From: Putridiphycobacter sp965230485
Lineage (GTDB): Bacteria > Bacteroidota > Bacteroidia > Flavobacteriales_D > Crocinitomicaceae
Assembly (NCBI GenBank): GCA_965230485.1
Contig: CBDDLA010000001.1
Location: forward strand, 1,116,001-1,180,000
DNA: 64,000 bases
Direction: 5' to 3'
Position numbers and translations under genes: made by a program
The notes under the pieces: model-generated
The model's database searches: none
What the model saw: the letters and a program-made list of their open reading frames with translations, nothing else
Told to the model about the DNA's origin: nothing
In this document: piece after piece, positions 25,931 to 35,233 of the stretch
Layout: each line of letters starts with the position of its first letter
Numbering within the stretch: position 1 is the stretch's first letter

Positions 25931-26161
25931 TTACTTCTTACTTTTTAATGTTTTAAAACCTAACATTGCTCCGGCTGCAAGAAGAATTCCTAAACCACCG
26001 TCGATTGGCACACATTCCGGAGCCCAGCACGGAGGTAAGTTAATTCCAGTTGGCACTGCTCCACCCGGAGGCGGGCCAGCAGGAGGCTGACCAAAGGCTA
26101 TTTGACCAACAAAACCTATAATCACTAAAACTAAGATTGATTTTACAATTCTTTTAAACAT
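25931..26161 (-). CDS. Small PID-CTERM sorting-signal protein
   Basis: A 76-aa exported peptide. Residues 1-25 are a signal peptide (KRIVKSILVLVIIGFVGQIA). Residues 26-50 are rich in Pro and Gly and hold two Cys (45 and 50, CWAPEC). The C-terminus has the tripartite sorting layout: PID at residues 52-54, a short hydrophobic helix (LGILLAAGAMLGF) and a basic end (KTLKSKK). This is the PID-CTERM pattern known from Bacteroidota. The mature part between signal and tail is only about 27 residues. It lies directly upstream of xrtF and 28 bp after a T9SS cargo gene. That XrtF processes it is inferred from position. Confidence 0.82.
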   Translation of the reverse strand: MFKRIVKSILVLVIIGFVGQIAFGQPPAGPPPGGAVPTGINLPPCWAPECVPIDGGLGILLAAGAMLGFKTLKSKK

Positions 26162-26189
26162 AACACTTACTTAATTTACTAAGACTTTT

Positions 26190-29100
26190 TTATAAGATGA
26201 TTTTTTTTGTTGCTACCACTACTCCGGCTTCTTTGACTACAACAATATACATGCCAGATAAATGTCTTTCAAGATTTAGCAGTTGAGTTCCATTAATGTC
26301 ATTTAAATAATAATCAGAAACAACTTTTTGACCTAAAATATTAGACACATCTACTGTTACATTACTTATTAAACCATTAGAAGTGAAATTAAGCAAGTGC
26401 CCTAATTGTTTAATTTGAATAGAAGAGTCATTTTCAATGTCAGTAGCAGGAGCAGAATGAGTAAAGTAGTCTTTCTCTGAGATCATTTCATTCGTGAGAA
26501 CAACAGTAAACCGCTCAAATTCTCCTTTTTCCGAATGGAAAGTATAAGTCCCTTCAACACCTAAATTAATGACTTTGTTGAGTTCGTTATCTATCAAATA
26601 AACATTTTCATAATCTTTTAAGTCTACAATGCTTGATGGAATAATTGTATAAAATGATGATCTCTTACTGCTTAAGGTAAAATCAATAGATTTCATTTCA
26701 CCATTTTCATTTTTCAAGTAGTTTTTAGTCAATTTTTCAGTATTCTCTATATGCATAAACATTGAAGAAGCTGTTTCTTTACCAGTAGATAAGTAATGAA
26801 TATCGAAATCGTCTACTTTATCATCTGCAAACTCATTAAACGCGAGTCCGGAAACGTTAAAATATGTAGAGTTGTCTTCCTTAAGAGTTAGATACAAAGC
26901 ATTTTCAACTTCACTGTTTCGCACAAACGTAGCATCCGTAGAAATTTTAGCAGATTGGGTAAACCTTAACTCATTCATTATTGGTGCAGTGGCGTAGCAA
27001 AAGAAAGCTTGACCGATTGCCAATTTACCATCAGCTAAATCTGGGGTACTTGACGTATTATTTGATCCGTCATACCATTGGTATGAACCAGATGCTGCAT
27101 CAAAAATGTAGAAGTAATCCCCAATTCTAGTTTTTGTTAATAATGAGAATCCAATAGGTGAAGCATAAGGATTTCCAAATAAATTCCACCATCCAGGCAC
27201 ATTAATCAAAGAAATATCTGCGGAACTATTAAGTGTACCATTATTTATAAGAGTTGTACCACTAAATGTGGTAGGATTATCTCCCATGAAAACCTCATAT
27301 CCAACAGTTGATAGTAAGACTTCATTTGGATCAGTTACATCAATGAAAGTAGAATCAAATAATCCACCCTGATACTTTTTTACAGAATAATAGCATCCAC
27401 TTGTTCCGCTGTAGGCACAACCATCAGGAAAACCAAAACCACTTATTAACAAACTGTCATCCCATTCCGATAAATCTGACCCGACCACAGGTGAAGCAAT
27501 ATTACGGTTGTGTGCATTTCCTGATGGAATAAAACGCTCAACTGTAATATCTCCTATTTGACTAAAGTTTGGAAAAACCACTCCTACTCTTCCTCCTGTT
27601 GTTGATGCAGACGATTCTATAACAAATGAGGCCGTCCCATCAATTTCCATTATTCCACTAATCGGATTTAAAGTATTATTCAAGATGAAATCTCCATTTT
27701 CAAACTTCACGTTACTCACCGTCGAATTATCAATTGTTACATTATTCAAATCATGAGTTGATCCACCACCATCAATAACTTGTGCGGCTGAACCTTTAAA
27801 GGAAATAGTACCATCCGTAAGAGTTAATGATCCATCTACAGTAAAGTCTCCACCAATTTCAAGTTCTACAGGTTGAGCCATGTTTAAGGTTGCTGAACTC
27901 TCAACAATTAAATTGTAAACTGGGGCAGTACCAGCCCCGTCAACAGAAACAACATCTGAGTTGTCAATATATACAGTATCTCCAGCAGTAGGGGTACATA
28001 CACAATCCCAAGTTGCTGGTGCAAACCAATTCCCTGTCGCCACAGAACGAATAGCTACTGGTGGAGCCACTGACGCAGAAATTGTAAAATAATCTCCATC
28101 AGCCATGTTCACTGTAAAAGACAGTTCATCAGTCAATGCATTATAAACTCCAGGAATAATAGTAGCGTTTGAAAAATTACCATCAGTATCAACTAAGAGG
28201 TTATATGTTCCCACAACTCCAAATCCTGTAGGAGCTGACATATCAAAAACTAAATCGACATCTCCAACATCTCCAGTTTCTCCGACCCTCCATGTTCTAC
28301 TCCATCTTTCGTGACCAGCAAGAGAGACAGGAATATCAACACTGGTCAACACACTCAAATCAGTATTGGTGTGAGCGACGAGGAAATACTCACCAGAAGT
28401 CATAGCTGACGGGTTTGAAAATTCTACTATACCAGCGCCTTGACTTGAAGTTTGGGTATTAGTCCCATCATCTCCAAGACCAACTAATCCAATATTATGG
28501 GTTGCTTCATAGGCGTAAAAATCATTTGAAATAGCTTTACCATACTTAGCTCCAAGGTAATTATCAATTAAAACCCGTTCTAAATCATTTAGTGCTCTAT
28601 TAAAAACAAATGCTTCCGCGATACGTCCATTATGAAAGTAAGAATTAGTAAGGGTTGGGTATTGACCTAAGGAAACAAAGTTATGCCCTGTTGGAGGCGT
28701 GTAAGCCTTAATTTTTGTTCCTGAAAGCACACTATTCTTGTATGTTTTAAGATCAGTTGTAGTTATAATATTTGACGAGAAATTAAAAAATGCGCCATTA
28801 TCTGGATAAGTATTAAAAGTGAGTGAGTTGACATTGAAGAAACCATTTACCACATTATTATTTGCAGAGTTACAATACGTTAACCACTTCTTAGAATTGG
28901 AAGCATAGTTGGCTCCAATAATACCCTGATTGTCTAAAGGTGCTTTGTCATAAACAACATACCATGAAATTTCGTTAGATTCAATTGCGGGAATGCTTCC
29001 TGAAAATAAAACATCATCATCTCCATCAAATGATAAAGCCGGAAGACCATTAACTACAGAAGTAACGAAAGTAGGCTGCGCAGCAGACGATAATTGTGTG

Positions 29101-29282
29101 AAATCATTTCCGTTTCCTGAGATATCTTCAAAAACTGAAACTGAATTACCATTTGATAAATTCATGCTATTCGCATCCACCCAAAAATTGTTGTCCGTAG
29201 ATGAACCTATTCCTGCAGGTCCTGTTTGGGAAAGACCTATAAAACTAAGGATAAGGGCTGAAAATGTAAAAATTGCTTTCAT
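26190..29282 (-). CDS. Large secreted T9SS type A cargo with LamG-like and repeat domains
   Basis: A surface or secreted protein of about 1030 aa. I prefer the ATG at 29282 (MKAIFTFSALILSFIGLSQ) over that at 29294, because a promoter box at 29303-29310 leaves little room. Residues ~25-255 resemble a concanavalin/LamG-like domain (FWVDANSMNLSNGNSVSVFE, LPALSFDGDDDVLF and GRIAEAFVFNRALNDLERVL). The middle contains beta-sandwich and strand-repeat segments (about 430-560), then a long region without clear motifs. The C-terminal ~80 residues form a T9SS type A-like tail (VDVSNILGQKV, GMYIVVVKEAGVVVATKKI). It is the first gene of the PID-CTERM/xrtF unit. No enzyme active site is visible; an adhesin or structural role is a guess. 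Confidence 0.78.
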   Translation of the reverse strand: MKAIFTFSALILSFIGLSQTGPAGIGSSTDNNFWVDANSMNLSNGNSVSVFEDISGNGNDFTQLSSAAQPTFVTSVVNGLPALSFDGDDDVLFSGSIPAIESNEISWYVVYDKAPLDNQGIIGANYASNSKKWLTYCNSANNNVVNGFFNVNSLTFNTYPDNGAFFNFSSNIITTTDLKTYKNSVLSGTKIKAYTPPTGHNFVSLGQYPTLTNSYFHNGRIAEAFVFNRALNDLERVLIDNYLGAKYGKAISNDFYAYEATHNIGLVGLGDDGTNTQTSSQGAGIVEFSNPSAMTSGEYFLVAHTNTDLSVLTSVDIPVSLAGHERWSRTWRVGETGDVGDVDLVFDMSAPTGFGVVGTYNLLVDTDGNFSNATIIPGVYNALTDELSFTVNMADGDYFTISASVAPPVAIRSVATGNWFAPATWDCVCTPTAGDTVYIDNSDVVSVDGAGTAPVYNLIVESSATLNMAQPVELEIGGDFTVDGSLTLTDGTISFKGSAAQVIDGGGSTHDLNNVTIDNSTVSNVKFENGDFILNNTLNPISGIMEIDGTASFVIESSASTTGGRVGVVFPNFSQIGDITVERFIPSGNAHNRNIASPVVGSDLSEWDDSLLISGFGFPDGCAYSGTSGCYYSVKKYQGGLFDSTFIDVTDPNEVLLSTVGYEVFMGDNPTTFSGTTLINNGTLNSSADISLINVPGWWNLFGNPYASPIGFSLLTKTRIGDYFYIFDAASGSYQWYDGSNNTSSTPDLADGKLAIGQAFFCYATAPIMNELRFTQSAKISTDATFVRNSEVENALYLTLKEDNSTYFNVSGLAFNEFADDKVDDFDIHYLSTGKETASSMFMHIENTEKLTKNYLKNENGEMKSIDFTLSSKRSSFYTIIPSSIVDLKDYENVYLIDNELNKVINLGVEGTYTFHSEKGEFERFTVVLTNEMISEKDYFTHSAPATDIENDSSIQIKQLGHLLNFTSNGLISNVTVDVSNILGQKVVSDYYLNDINGTQLLNLERHLSGMYIVVVKEAGVVVATKKIIL

Positions 29283-29302
29283 AAACACTTGCATTTAGGG
29301 AG

Positions 29303-29310
29303 CAAAAATA
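29303..29310 (-). promoter_or_regulatory. -7 element TATTTTTG for the large T9SS cargo gene
   Basis: A full TAnnTTTG match on the minus strand, 20 nt before the preferred start at 29282 and 8 nt before 29294. Confidence 0.55.
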
Positions 29311-29329
29311 CAATTTAATACCATATTAG

Positions 29330-29337
29330 CAAAAATA
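29330..29337 (-). promoter_or_regulatory. Second -7 element TATTTTTG, 27 bp further upstream
   Basis: An identical TATTTTTG octamer in the same orientation. It suggests two tandem promoters, or chance in AT-rich DNA. Confidence 0.35.
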
Positions 29338-29467
29338 CTAACCAGTTAATTATCACAACTAATAATTTGGTTAGGAAGCGAAGTTATTTTTAGACAGAAT
29401 AGACCAATCATAAATGTTTAATTAGTAATTATTTAAACCTAAAACACTGTATCAAAAAATCGTTAAT

Positions 29468-29475
29468 TAAATTTG
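29468..29475 (+). promoter_or_regulatory. Candidate -7 element TAAATTTG for the ABC exporter genes
   Basis: A full TAnnTTTG match about 118 nt before the ATG at 29593. It would give an unusually long leader for this window. I see no defined riboswitch in the leader. Confidence 0.35.
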
Positions 29476-29592
29476 ATCTTCGGTATAAAGTTTTCTTCTG
29501 TTCAAAATATTTGTAAATTCGCCCTCAAAATATGTGACTTTAAATGGTGTTTTGGTACTAATTTCACAAAAGACAAAACCTCAAATAGTAAT

Positions 29593-30471
29593 ATGGATTC
29601 TGAACCCAAAACAGTTAACAACTGGACAACCGTAGTAGATGCGAAGAAAAAAAATTCGAACATTGCCCTATCAGAAATTATTAGGTTTAAAGATTTGATT
29701 TTACTCTTTGTTAAAAGGGACTTTATTTCCATTTATAAACAAACAATTTTAGGTCCTCTTTGGATCATAATTCAACCATTGCTTACTACTATTACATTCA
29801 CAATTGTATTTGGTCAAATTGCAAAAATTGAAACAGGTCAGAACGTTCCACAAATACTTTTTTACATGCTTGGAATAACAACCTGGACATACTTCGCTGA
29901 CTGCGTTGTCAAGACCTCAGAAACTTTTACTGCTAACCAAAACATTTTCGGAAAAGTTTATTTCCCCAGAATTATTGTTCCACTATCGGTTATCATTACA
30001 AACCTAATCAAATTTGGTGTACAGTTTGTTCTCTTTCTAGCCTTCTATTTTTACTTTTTCACCTACTCTGAATTTAATTATGGGGTAAGTAAATTACTAA
30101 TTTTATTCCCATTATTAATACTTAATCTTGCTCTACTAGGCTTGGGCACCGGCCTTATCATTTCATCATTAACCACAAAATACCGTGATTTAAAATTCCT
30201 CATTCAATTTGGAATACAGTTAATGATGTATGCCACTCCTATTGTTTACCCTCTTAATGGTGACGGGATTTCTGATAAAGCAAGATTCATTTTGCAACTG
30301 AATCCAATGACCAATATTATTGAAGCATTTAAAGTCGCTTTTTTTGGTGCTGGTGAAGGTGTATTTTCATGGTACGCATTATCATATAGTACAATTTTTG
30401 CCATAGTCACTTTTTTCATTGGAATTAGAATTTTTGGTCGTATGGAAAAATCATTCATAGATACGGTTTAA
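29593..30471 (+). CDS. ABC-2 type polysaccharide export permease (Wzm/TagG/KpsM-like)
   Basis: The inner membrane permease of an ABC exporter that moves lipid-linked O-antigen or another surface glycan across the inner membrane. I start at the ATG at 29593 (292 aa, MDSEPKTVNNWTTVVDAKKK). An upstream TTG reading adds 40 atypical residues and overlaps the likely promoter. The family hallmarks are LILLFVKRDFISIYKQTILG near residue 37, GPLWIIIQPLLTTITFTIVF, six membrane segments, and a C-terminal FGRMEKSFIDTV. The ATP-binding partner follows 12 bp downstream. Confidence 0.9.
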   Translation: MDSEPKTVNNWTTVVDAKKKNSNIALSEIIRFKDLILLFVKRDFISIYKQTILGPLWIIIQPLLTTITFTIVFGQIAKIETGQNVPQILFYMLGITTWTYFADCVVKTSETFTANQNIFGKVYFPRIIVPLSVIITNLIKFGVQFVLFLAFYFYFFTYSEFNYGVSKLLILFPLLILNLALLGLGTGLIISSLTTKYRDLKFLIQFGIQLMMYATPIVYPLNGDGISDKARFILQLNPMTNIIEAFKVAFFGAGEGVFSWYALSYSTIFAIVTFFIGIRIFGRMEKSFIDTV

Positions 30472-30483
30472 ACATATCATACT

Positions 30484-31761
30484 ATGTCGAATACAGTAAT
30501 AGAAGTTAATAATTTATCAAAGCAATATCGCTTAGGACAAGTAGGAACTGGAACTCTATCTCATGATTTAAACAGGTTTTGGCATAAAATCCGAGGAAAG
30601 GAAGATCCTTATCTTAAAGTCACAGAAAAAAATGAGCGAAGTAAAGGTTCCGACTCAAAATATGTTTGGGCACTAGAGGATGTTAGTTTTAAATTAAACG
30701 AAGGCCAGGTTCTTGGTGTAATAGGCACAAATGGAGCTGGAAAATCTACCCTTCTTAAATTGCTTTCGCGCATTACTTCACCTACAACCGGAACCATTAA
30801 TATTAAGGGAAGGATGAGCTCTTTACTAGAAGTAGGAACAGGCTTTCATCCTGAACTAACGGGTAGAGAAAACATTTACCTTAATGGAGCGATATTAGGT
30901 ATGTCAAAGCAAGAAATTTCGAGAAAACTTGACGAAATTGTTGAATTTTCAGGTTGTGCAAGTTTTGTTGACACTCCTGTAAAAAGGTATTCATCTGGAA
31001 TGATAGTAAGGTTAGGTTTTGCCGTTGCAGCACATTTAGAATCTGAAATTCTAATTGTAGATGAAGTATTAGCTGTTGGAGATATGGCTTTTCAAAAAAA
31101 ATGTATTGGCAAAATGAAAGATATATCCAAAGGTGGAAGATCAGTACTATTTGTCAGTCATAATCTAAATTCTGTAGCCAACCTTTGCGATTCAGGCATT
31201 CTGATGGAAAATGGAAGATTGACCTACGAAGGTGATATCACAAGTACAATTGATAGGTATTTAAACTCTAATAATTTTGAGAATACTTCTTTCTTTGATT
31301 TTTCGGCCATTCCTCATGAAGGGTCTGGTGAAATGAAATTTGATTCTTTAAAAATCTTAGAAAATGGACAGCCATCAACCAATATCTCCATTGGGAACGA
31401 TTTAACTCTGCAGCTCAAAATTACGAGTCAGTCAAAAATTAATTCAATTTTTGCCATTCACTTATACACTCATGATCAAACAAGAATTGCAAATATTGAA
31501 AATACTGATTCAGACTTCATGATAGAACCCTTTGAAGGAACAAAGACTTTTAACGTTACTTTCAAAAACATTCGCCTTTATCCCGGCTCATATAAAATTG
31601 GTTTATGGATTGGTGACAATGTTTCTGGTCAGCATATAGACTTCCTCAAATTTTGTGCACAATTTAATATCGGAGATAGCTCAAGAATTGTTTATAGGAA
31701 CTTGCCTCCAGGTTCTGGTTTAAATTATTATACTCCTGAATGGAAAATTAGCTCCCCATGA
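30484..31761 (+). CDS. ABC exporter ATP-binding protein with C-terminal glycan-binding domain (Wzt-like)
   Basis: Energises the permease encoded just upstream. The nucleotide-binding domain covers residues ~1-250. Walker A is GTNGAGKST near residue 81, the ABC signature is KRYSSGMIVRLGFAVAA near 167, Walker B is ILIVDEVLAVGD near 190, and FVSHNLNSVANLCDSGILME holds the switch His. MSSLLEVGTGFHPELTGREN is typical of the TagH/Wzt family. Residues ~270-425 form a beta-rich domain that in Wzt recognises the modified non-reducing end of the glycan. Such long forms point to a capped O-antigen, though the cap is unknown here. The stop overlaps the next start (ATGA). Confidence 0.92.
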   Translation: MSNTVIEVNNLSKQYRLGQVGTGTLSHDLNRFWHKIRGKEDPYLKVTEKNERSKGSDSKYVWALEDVSFKLNEGQVLGVIGTNGAGKSTLLKLLSRITSPTTGTINIKGRMSSLLEVGTGFHPELTGRENIYLNGAILGMSKQEISRKLDEIVEFSGCASFVDTPVKRYSSGMIVRLGFAVAAHLESEILIVDEVLAVGDMAFQKKCIGKMKDISKGGRSVLFVSHNLNSVANLCDSGILMENGRLTYEGDITSTIDRYLNSNNFENTSFFDFSAIPHEGSGEMKFDSLKILENGQPSTNISIGNDLTLQLKITSQSKINSIFAIHLYTHDQTRIANIENTDSDFMIEPFEGTKTFNVTFKNIRLYPGSYKIGLWIGDNVSGQHIDFLKFCAQFNIGDSSRIVYRNLPPGSGLNYYTPEWKISSP

Positions 31762-32729
31762 CAAAAGCTACTGTTCTTCTGCCAAATTATAACAATGGAC
31801 AATATTTGGAGGAATGCCTAGTCTCTATTCAAAACCAGTCCTTTCAAAATTTTGAAGTTTTAATTGTTGATGATGGATCTACTGATAACAGCTTAGAAAT
31901 CATCAAAGGTTTCGACGATCATAGAATTAAAATTATTGAAAAGGAATCGAATTCAGGGATTATTGATAGTTTAAACATTGGCTTAAATACCATTGATTCA
32001 GAATATATCATAAGAATGGATGGTGATGACAAAATGCACCCAGATAGAATAAAACGACTGGTTGAATTCATGGATACGCATAAAAAATATGGTGTATGTG
32101 GTTCTGGAATTCAGCATTTTGGAATGTCAGACGATAAAGTTATTTATGAAAAAAACCCTTTGATTAATAAGGCCAATTTACTATTCAAGCATTCAATAGG
32201 TCATGCAAGCGTTATATTTAGAAACAGTGTGATAAAAGAACACCAAATTAAATATTCAAACGGTTATCAATTTATTGAAGACTACAAAATTTTTTATGAC
32301 TTAGGTAAGGTTACCCTCATGACAAGCATCCAAGACCTTTTATATTTTTATAGAAGAGAAGATTATAATCTATTTAGGAATAGAGAGATTAAAAAAAATG
32401 GGTACATAAAAATATATGAAGAGGTACTTCAAGATCTTGGGTTTGCTGAGGTACAAAAAGCTGCAAATATTCATTTCGAATTATGGAACCATAGTTTCTT
32501 AAGCTTTACAAAAAAAACGTTCGATAATCATATTAAGACATTAGTTTCTAAAAATTCTGAATTAAAAATATACCCTGAAAAAGAATTAAGAAAAGTGCTA
32601 AATATCACTTATGATAGGTTATTTTATCGACTAGCAGAGCAATCAAAACTATCGTTTTTCGAGGGAATACCTATCTTTTTAAAATCTAGAAGAAAGTTTT
32701 ACTATTATATCAAATCAAAATTCAAATAG
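31758..32729 (+). CDS. Family 2 glycosyltransferase
   Basis: A 323-aa GT-A fold glycosyltransferase that probably adds a sugar to the surface glycan exported by the neighbouring ABC system. TVLLPNYNNGQYLEECLVSI starts the domain. VLIVDDGSTDNSLEII carries the nucleotide-binding Asp pair, and RMDGDDKMHPDRIKRLVEF holds the DxD-type metal site near residue 95. FIEDYKIFYDLGK near residue 177 fits the acceptor-side ED motif. The start overlaps the Wzt-like gene by 4 bp. Sugar specificity cannot be read. Confidence 0.9.
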   Translation: MTKATVLLPNYNNGQYLEECLVSIQNQSFQNFEVLIVDDGSTDNSLEIIKGFDDHRIKIIEKESNSGIIDSLNIGLNTIDSEYIIRMDGDDKMHPDRIKRLVEFMDTHKKYGVCGSGIQHFGMSDDKVIYEKNPLINKANLLFKHSIGHASVIFRNSVIKEHQIKYSNGYQFIEDYKIFYDLGKVTLMTSIQDLLYFYRREDYNLFRNREIKKNGYIKIYEEVLQDLGFAEVQKAANIHFELWNHSFLSFTKKTFDNHIKTLVSKNSELKIYPEKELRKVLNITYDRLFYRLAEQSKLSFFEGIPIFLKSRRKFYYYIKSKFK

Positions 32730-32822
32730 GTTAATTTGGCAGTATTGTTTTATCCAACTAAAGCAAAGTTTAAATTACCATACTTAGTGAGAATTTGATT
32801 TGAACATAAGCATATTATTGTG

Positions 32823-32830
32823 TAAATTTG
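32823..32830 (+). promoter_or_regulatory. -7 element TAAATTTG for the fibre cassette
   Basis: A full TAnnTTTG match, with TTTG at 32799-32802 and a 20-nt spacer, one of the best two-part matches in the window. It leaves 22 nt to the ATG at 32853. This sets the start and excludes a TTG at 32835. Confidence 0.6.
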
Positions 32831-32852
32831 TCTTTTGCTGAAATTTGATAAA

Positions 32853-33326
32853 ATGCATTTAAGTTTAAAACTATTTTTTATAGCTTTTTTAAATCTAGTC
32901 TACTACACTACTTTTTCTCAAACTGTTTCGAAATTTACTTTGTCAGCGTTCCATTCTGAAATAGATAACGACAGCCTACAACTCGCTGCAGGAGAAATGT
33001 TAAGTAGCCAGAATGAATCCGCAACAGTCTTTCATGGTTTTTATCCTTTAAATAAACAATTAAAAACTGAATATAAAGTAGAGGAGAATGACTTCCTTGT
33101 TTTTCCCAGTCCATTTAGTAATCAGATCTCAATAGCTTTGAATCAACCTAACTCATTGGCAACACTTATATCAGTTTATTCTGTAAACGGAAAATTAATA
33201 AGGCAGGAAGAAAGTAATCAGCAATTGGTAGAAATGGATTTGAGTGATGTTTCTCAAGGCATATATTTTGTGAGTGTATCTTATGATGGTATAGAGTTAA
33301 TAACAAAAAAAGTATTAAAGTTATAG
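32853..33326 (+). CDS. Small T9SS type A sorting-domain protein
   Basis: A 157-aa protein whose start is set by the promoter at 32823. Residues 1-22 are a signal peptide (LKLFFIAFLNLVYYTTFSQ). About 55 residues with FTLSAFHSEIDNDSLQLAAG come next. The remainder is a T9SS type A tail (VFPSPFSNQISIALN, LISVYSVNGKLIRQEE, LSDVSQGIYFVSVSYDG, ITKKVLKL). So there is almost no cargo besides the sorting domain. Small proteins of this type often precede S74 fibre genes in Bacteroidota, which is the arrangement here (3 bp to the next gene). The role is unknown; a surface anchor or assembly partner is speculation. Confidence 0.78.
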   Translation: MHLSLKLFFIAFLNLVYYTTFSQTVSKFTLSAFHSEIDNDSLQLAAGEMLSSQNESATVFHGFYPLNKQLKTEYKVEENDFLVFPSPFSNQISIALNQPNSLATLISVYSVNGKLIRQEESNQQLVEMDLSDVSQGIYFVSVSYDGIELITKKVLKL

Positions 33327-33328
33327 CC

Positions 33329-35233
33329 ATGAAGAACTTATTTCTCATCTTAGTATTGGTTTTAGGAAGTTTTTCTTTTGGTCAAAATGACAAAAATGGC
33401 ATCCCCATTCAGGGGCAATTTTTGAATAAGTCCGGCAATAGTTCTAATGTTGACTTACTCATCTTGATTTTATCAAATTCTGATGATACCCTCTATGCAG
33501 AGAGTCATCTGAATGTGAAATTGGACTCAAATAACGTTTTTAAAATGGTTTTTGGCCAGGGTCAGTTTGAATTTGGCCCCCATCAAACTCTCAAAGACAT
33601 TCATTGGATAAGTTCTAAAAAGGTTAAGTTATTTAACTTTAGTAATGGTCAATTAAGCGAATTGATTGGCTCCTACTCTATTCAGCCGTTTCCTTATGCC
33701 TATCATAGTCTTTCTAGTCAACAGATACCTTCCTTAAATGATCTAATTGACACACCTAGTGAACTAATAAAAACATTTTCGGTACTCAAATTTAATGGTT
33801 CTGTTTTTACAGAACAAGAGGATATACTTGGTGATTTATCGCTTCTTTCTCAAATAGCAGACTCATCATCCTACAGTGACACTAGCCAATTTTCCACGTT
33901 TGCTGTGTATGCCGATTCAAGCCATCATTCTCAATTTTCTGATTCATCTAATTTTGTCTGGCTAATGACTCTATCTCCTTTTTCTGATTCTACTATCTAC
34001 GTTGATTCTATTGAAAACATTAACTATGCCATAGGAAATTGGGGTTTAAAAGGAAATAATAATACTGATGCAACCAATTATGCAGGTACAATTGGTCAAG
34101 AAGATTTTGCACTCAAAACTAATAATTCAACAAGGCTCATTTTTAGTCAAAACGATAATTTAAATAATACTCCCGGAACAACCGATAATGGGTTTAGTTT
34201 AACAACTAACAACGGGGTTTTAATGAATGCAACTTCTGGAAATACGCTTGGTGCAATTCCAAATGCTCACCTTTACTTTGATGGAAGCAAAGCTAGCTTT
34301 AGGGGTGGAGGATCAATTACCGGACTGGATACTTTAATGGGTAAATACAGTTTCGTTTGGGGCAAAAATGTTGGAACAAATGGAACAAATAGTACTATTT
34401 TTGGAAAAAACTCTTTTGGTGATTCAGCTGTAACAGGCTCAACAACTTATAATGCGATTTCTAGTTTTGCATTTGGAAAAAACTGCAGAACTGCAAGGAT
34501 GGGAGTGGCAATTGGCGAGGACTGCCAAGCCAATACTTATAGAAATGTAGCGATCGGTAAAAAGGCCATTGCAAATAAAAGTTCATCCTCTGTTGCAATG
34601 GGCGATAATGTTTTGTCAACTGGTGCTACGGCATGGGCAGCGGGACAAAACGTATCGGCTACGGGACACTTTTCTACTGCTATGGGAACAAATGCCACTA
34701 CGAATTTGCAAGCTGGCTGCTTTATTTATGGAGATAATTCAACAACAAATTTTGTGAACAACACCGCTCCTCATCAATTTATGGTTAGGGCCTCAGGAGG
34801 TGTTATATTCTACTCTTCATCTAACGCCACAATGGGGGTTGAATTAGCAGCAGGAGGGGGAAGTTGGAATATGGTTTCGGATAGAAATAAGAAATTTAAT
34901 ATACATCCAATCACTCCAACTGACTTTAGCAATTCTTTTGATAAAACAAATGTGTATTCTTGGACATACAAAAATCAAGAATTAATGCACATTGGTCCAA
35001 TGGCTCAAGATTTTAATAAAATGTTTGATGTCGGGGAGTATGATAACTACATTAATATGTTGGACATTGATGGGATTATTTTTATGGGTATTAAGCAAAT
35101 TAATCAAAAACTGGATAGTAAAAGCATTATTACCGAACTATCAGATTTAGAGCAACATTCCAAAAAAGAACAGAAAAAAATTAATGACTTAGAAAGTCGA
35201 ATAAATGTATTGTATGAAAAGGTGGATCACTAA
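33329..35233 (+). CDS. Surface fibre protein with YadA-head-like repeats and S74 chaperone domain (1)
   Basis: A 634-aa exported protein. The signal is KNLFLILVLVLGSFSFG. Residues ~20-135 form a beta domain with PIQGQFLNKSGN and YSIQPFPYAYHSLSS, common at the N-terminus of Bacteroidota fibre proteins. Residues ~170-225 contain Ser/Asp/Tyr-rich repeats (SYSDTSQFSTFAVYADSS). Residues ~340-470 have YadA-head-like strands (SSFAFGKNCRT, GVAIGEDCQAN, VAIGKKAIA, SVAMGDNVLS). From about residue 511 there is an intramolecular chaperone of the S74 type: SDRNKKFNIHPI holds the expected Ser and Lys, and HIGPMAQDFNKMFDVG is present. A coiled coil ends the protein. No T9SS tail is seen. Confidence 0.82.
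   Translation: MKNLFLILVLVLGSFSFGQNDKNGIPIQGQFLNKSGNSSNVDLLILILSNSDDTLYAESHLNVKLDSNNVFKMVFGQGQFEFGPHQTLKDIHWISSKKVKLFNFSNGQLSELIGSYSIQPFPYAYHSLSSQQIPSLNDLIDTPSELIKTFSVLKFNGSVFTEQEDILGDLSLLSQIADSSSYSDTSQFSTFAVYADSSHHSQFSDSSNFVWLMTLSPFSDSTIYVDSIENINYAIGNWGLKGNNNTDATNYAGTIGQEDFALKTNNSTRLIFSQNDNLNNTPGTTDNGFSLTTNNGVLMNATSGNTLGAIPNAHLYFDGSKASFRGGGSITGLDTLMGKYSFVWGKNVGTNGTNSTIFGKNSFGDSAVTGSTTYNAISSFAFGKNCRTARMGVAIGEDCQANTYRNVAIGKKAIANKSSSSVAMGDNVLSTGATAWAAGQNVSATGHFSTAMGTNATTNLQAGCFIYGDNSTTNFVNNTAPHQFMVRASGGVIFYSSSNATMGVELAAGGGSWNMVSDRNKKFNIHPITPTDFSNSFDKTNVYSWTYKNQELMHIGPMAQDFNKMFDVGEYDNYINMLDIDGIIFMGIKQINQKLDSKSIITELSDLEQHSKKEQKKINDLESRINVLYEKVDH

Noticed and set aside
29473..29592. A 40-residue N-terminal extension of the ABC permease from a TTG start
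   Set aside because: The TTG lies inside a -7 promoter match and the extra residues do not look like this family. The ATG at 29593 fits better.
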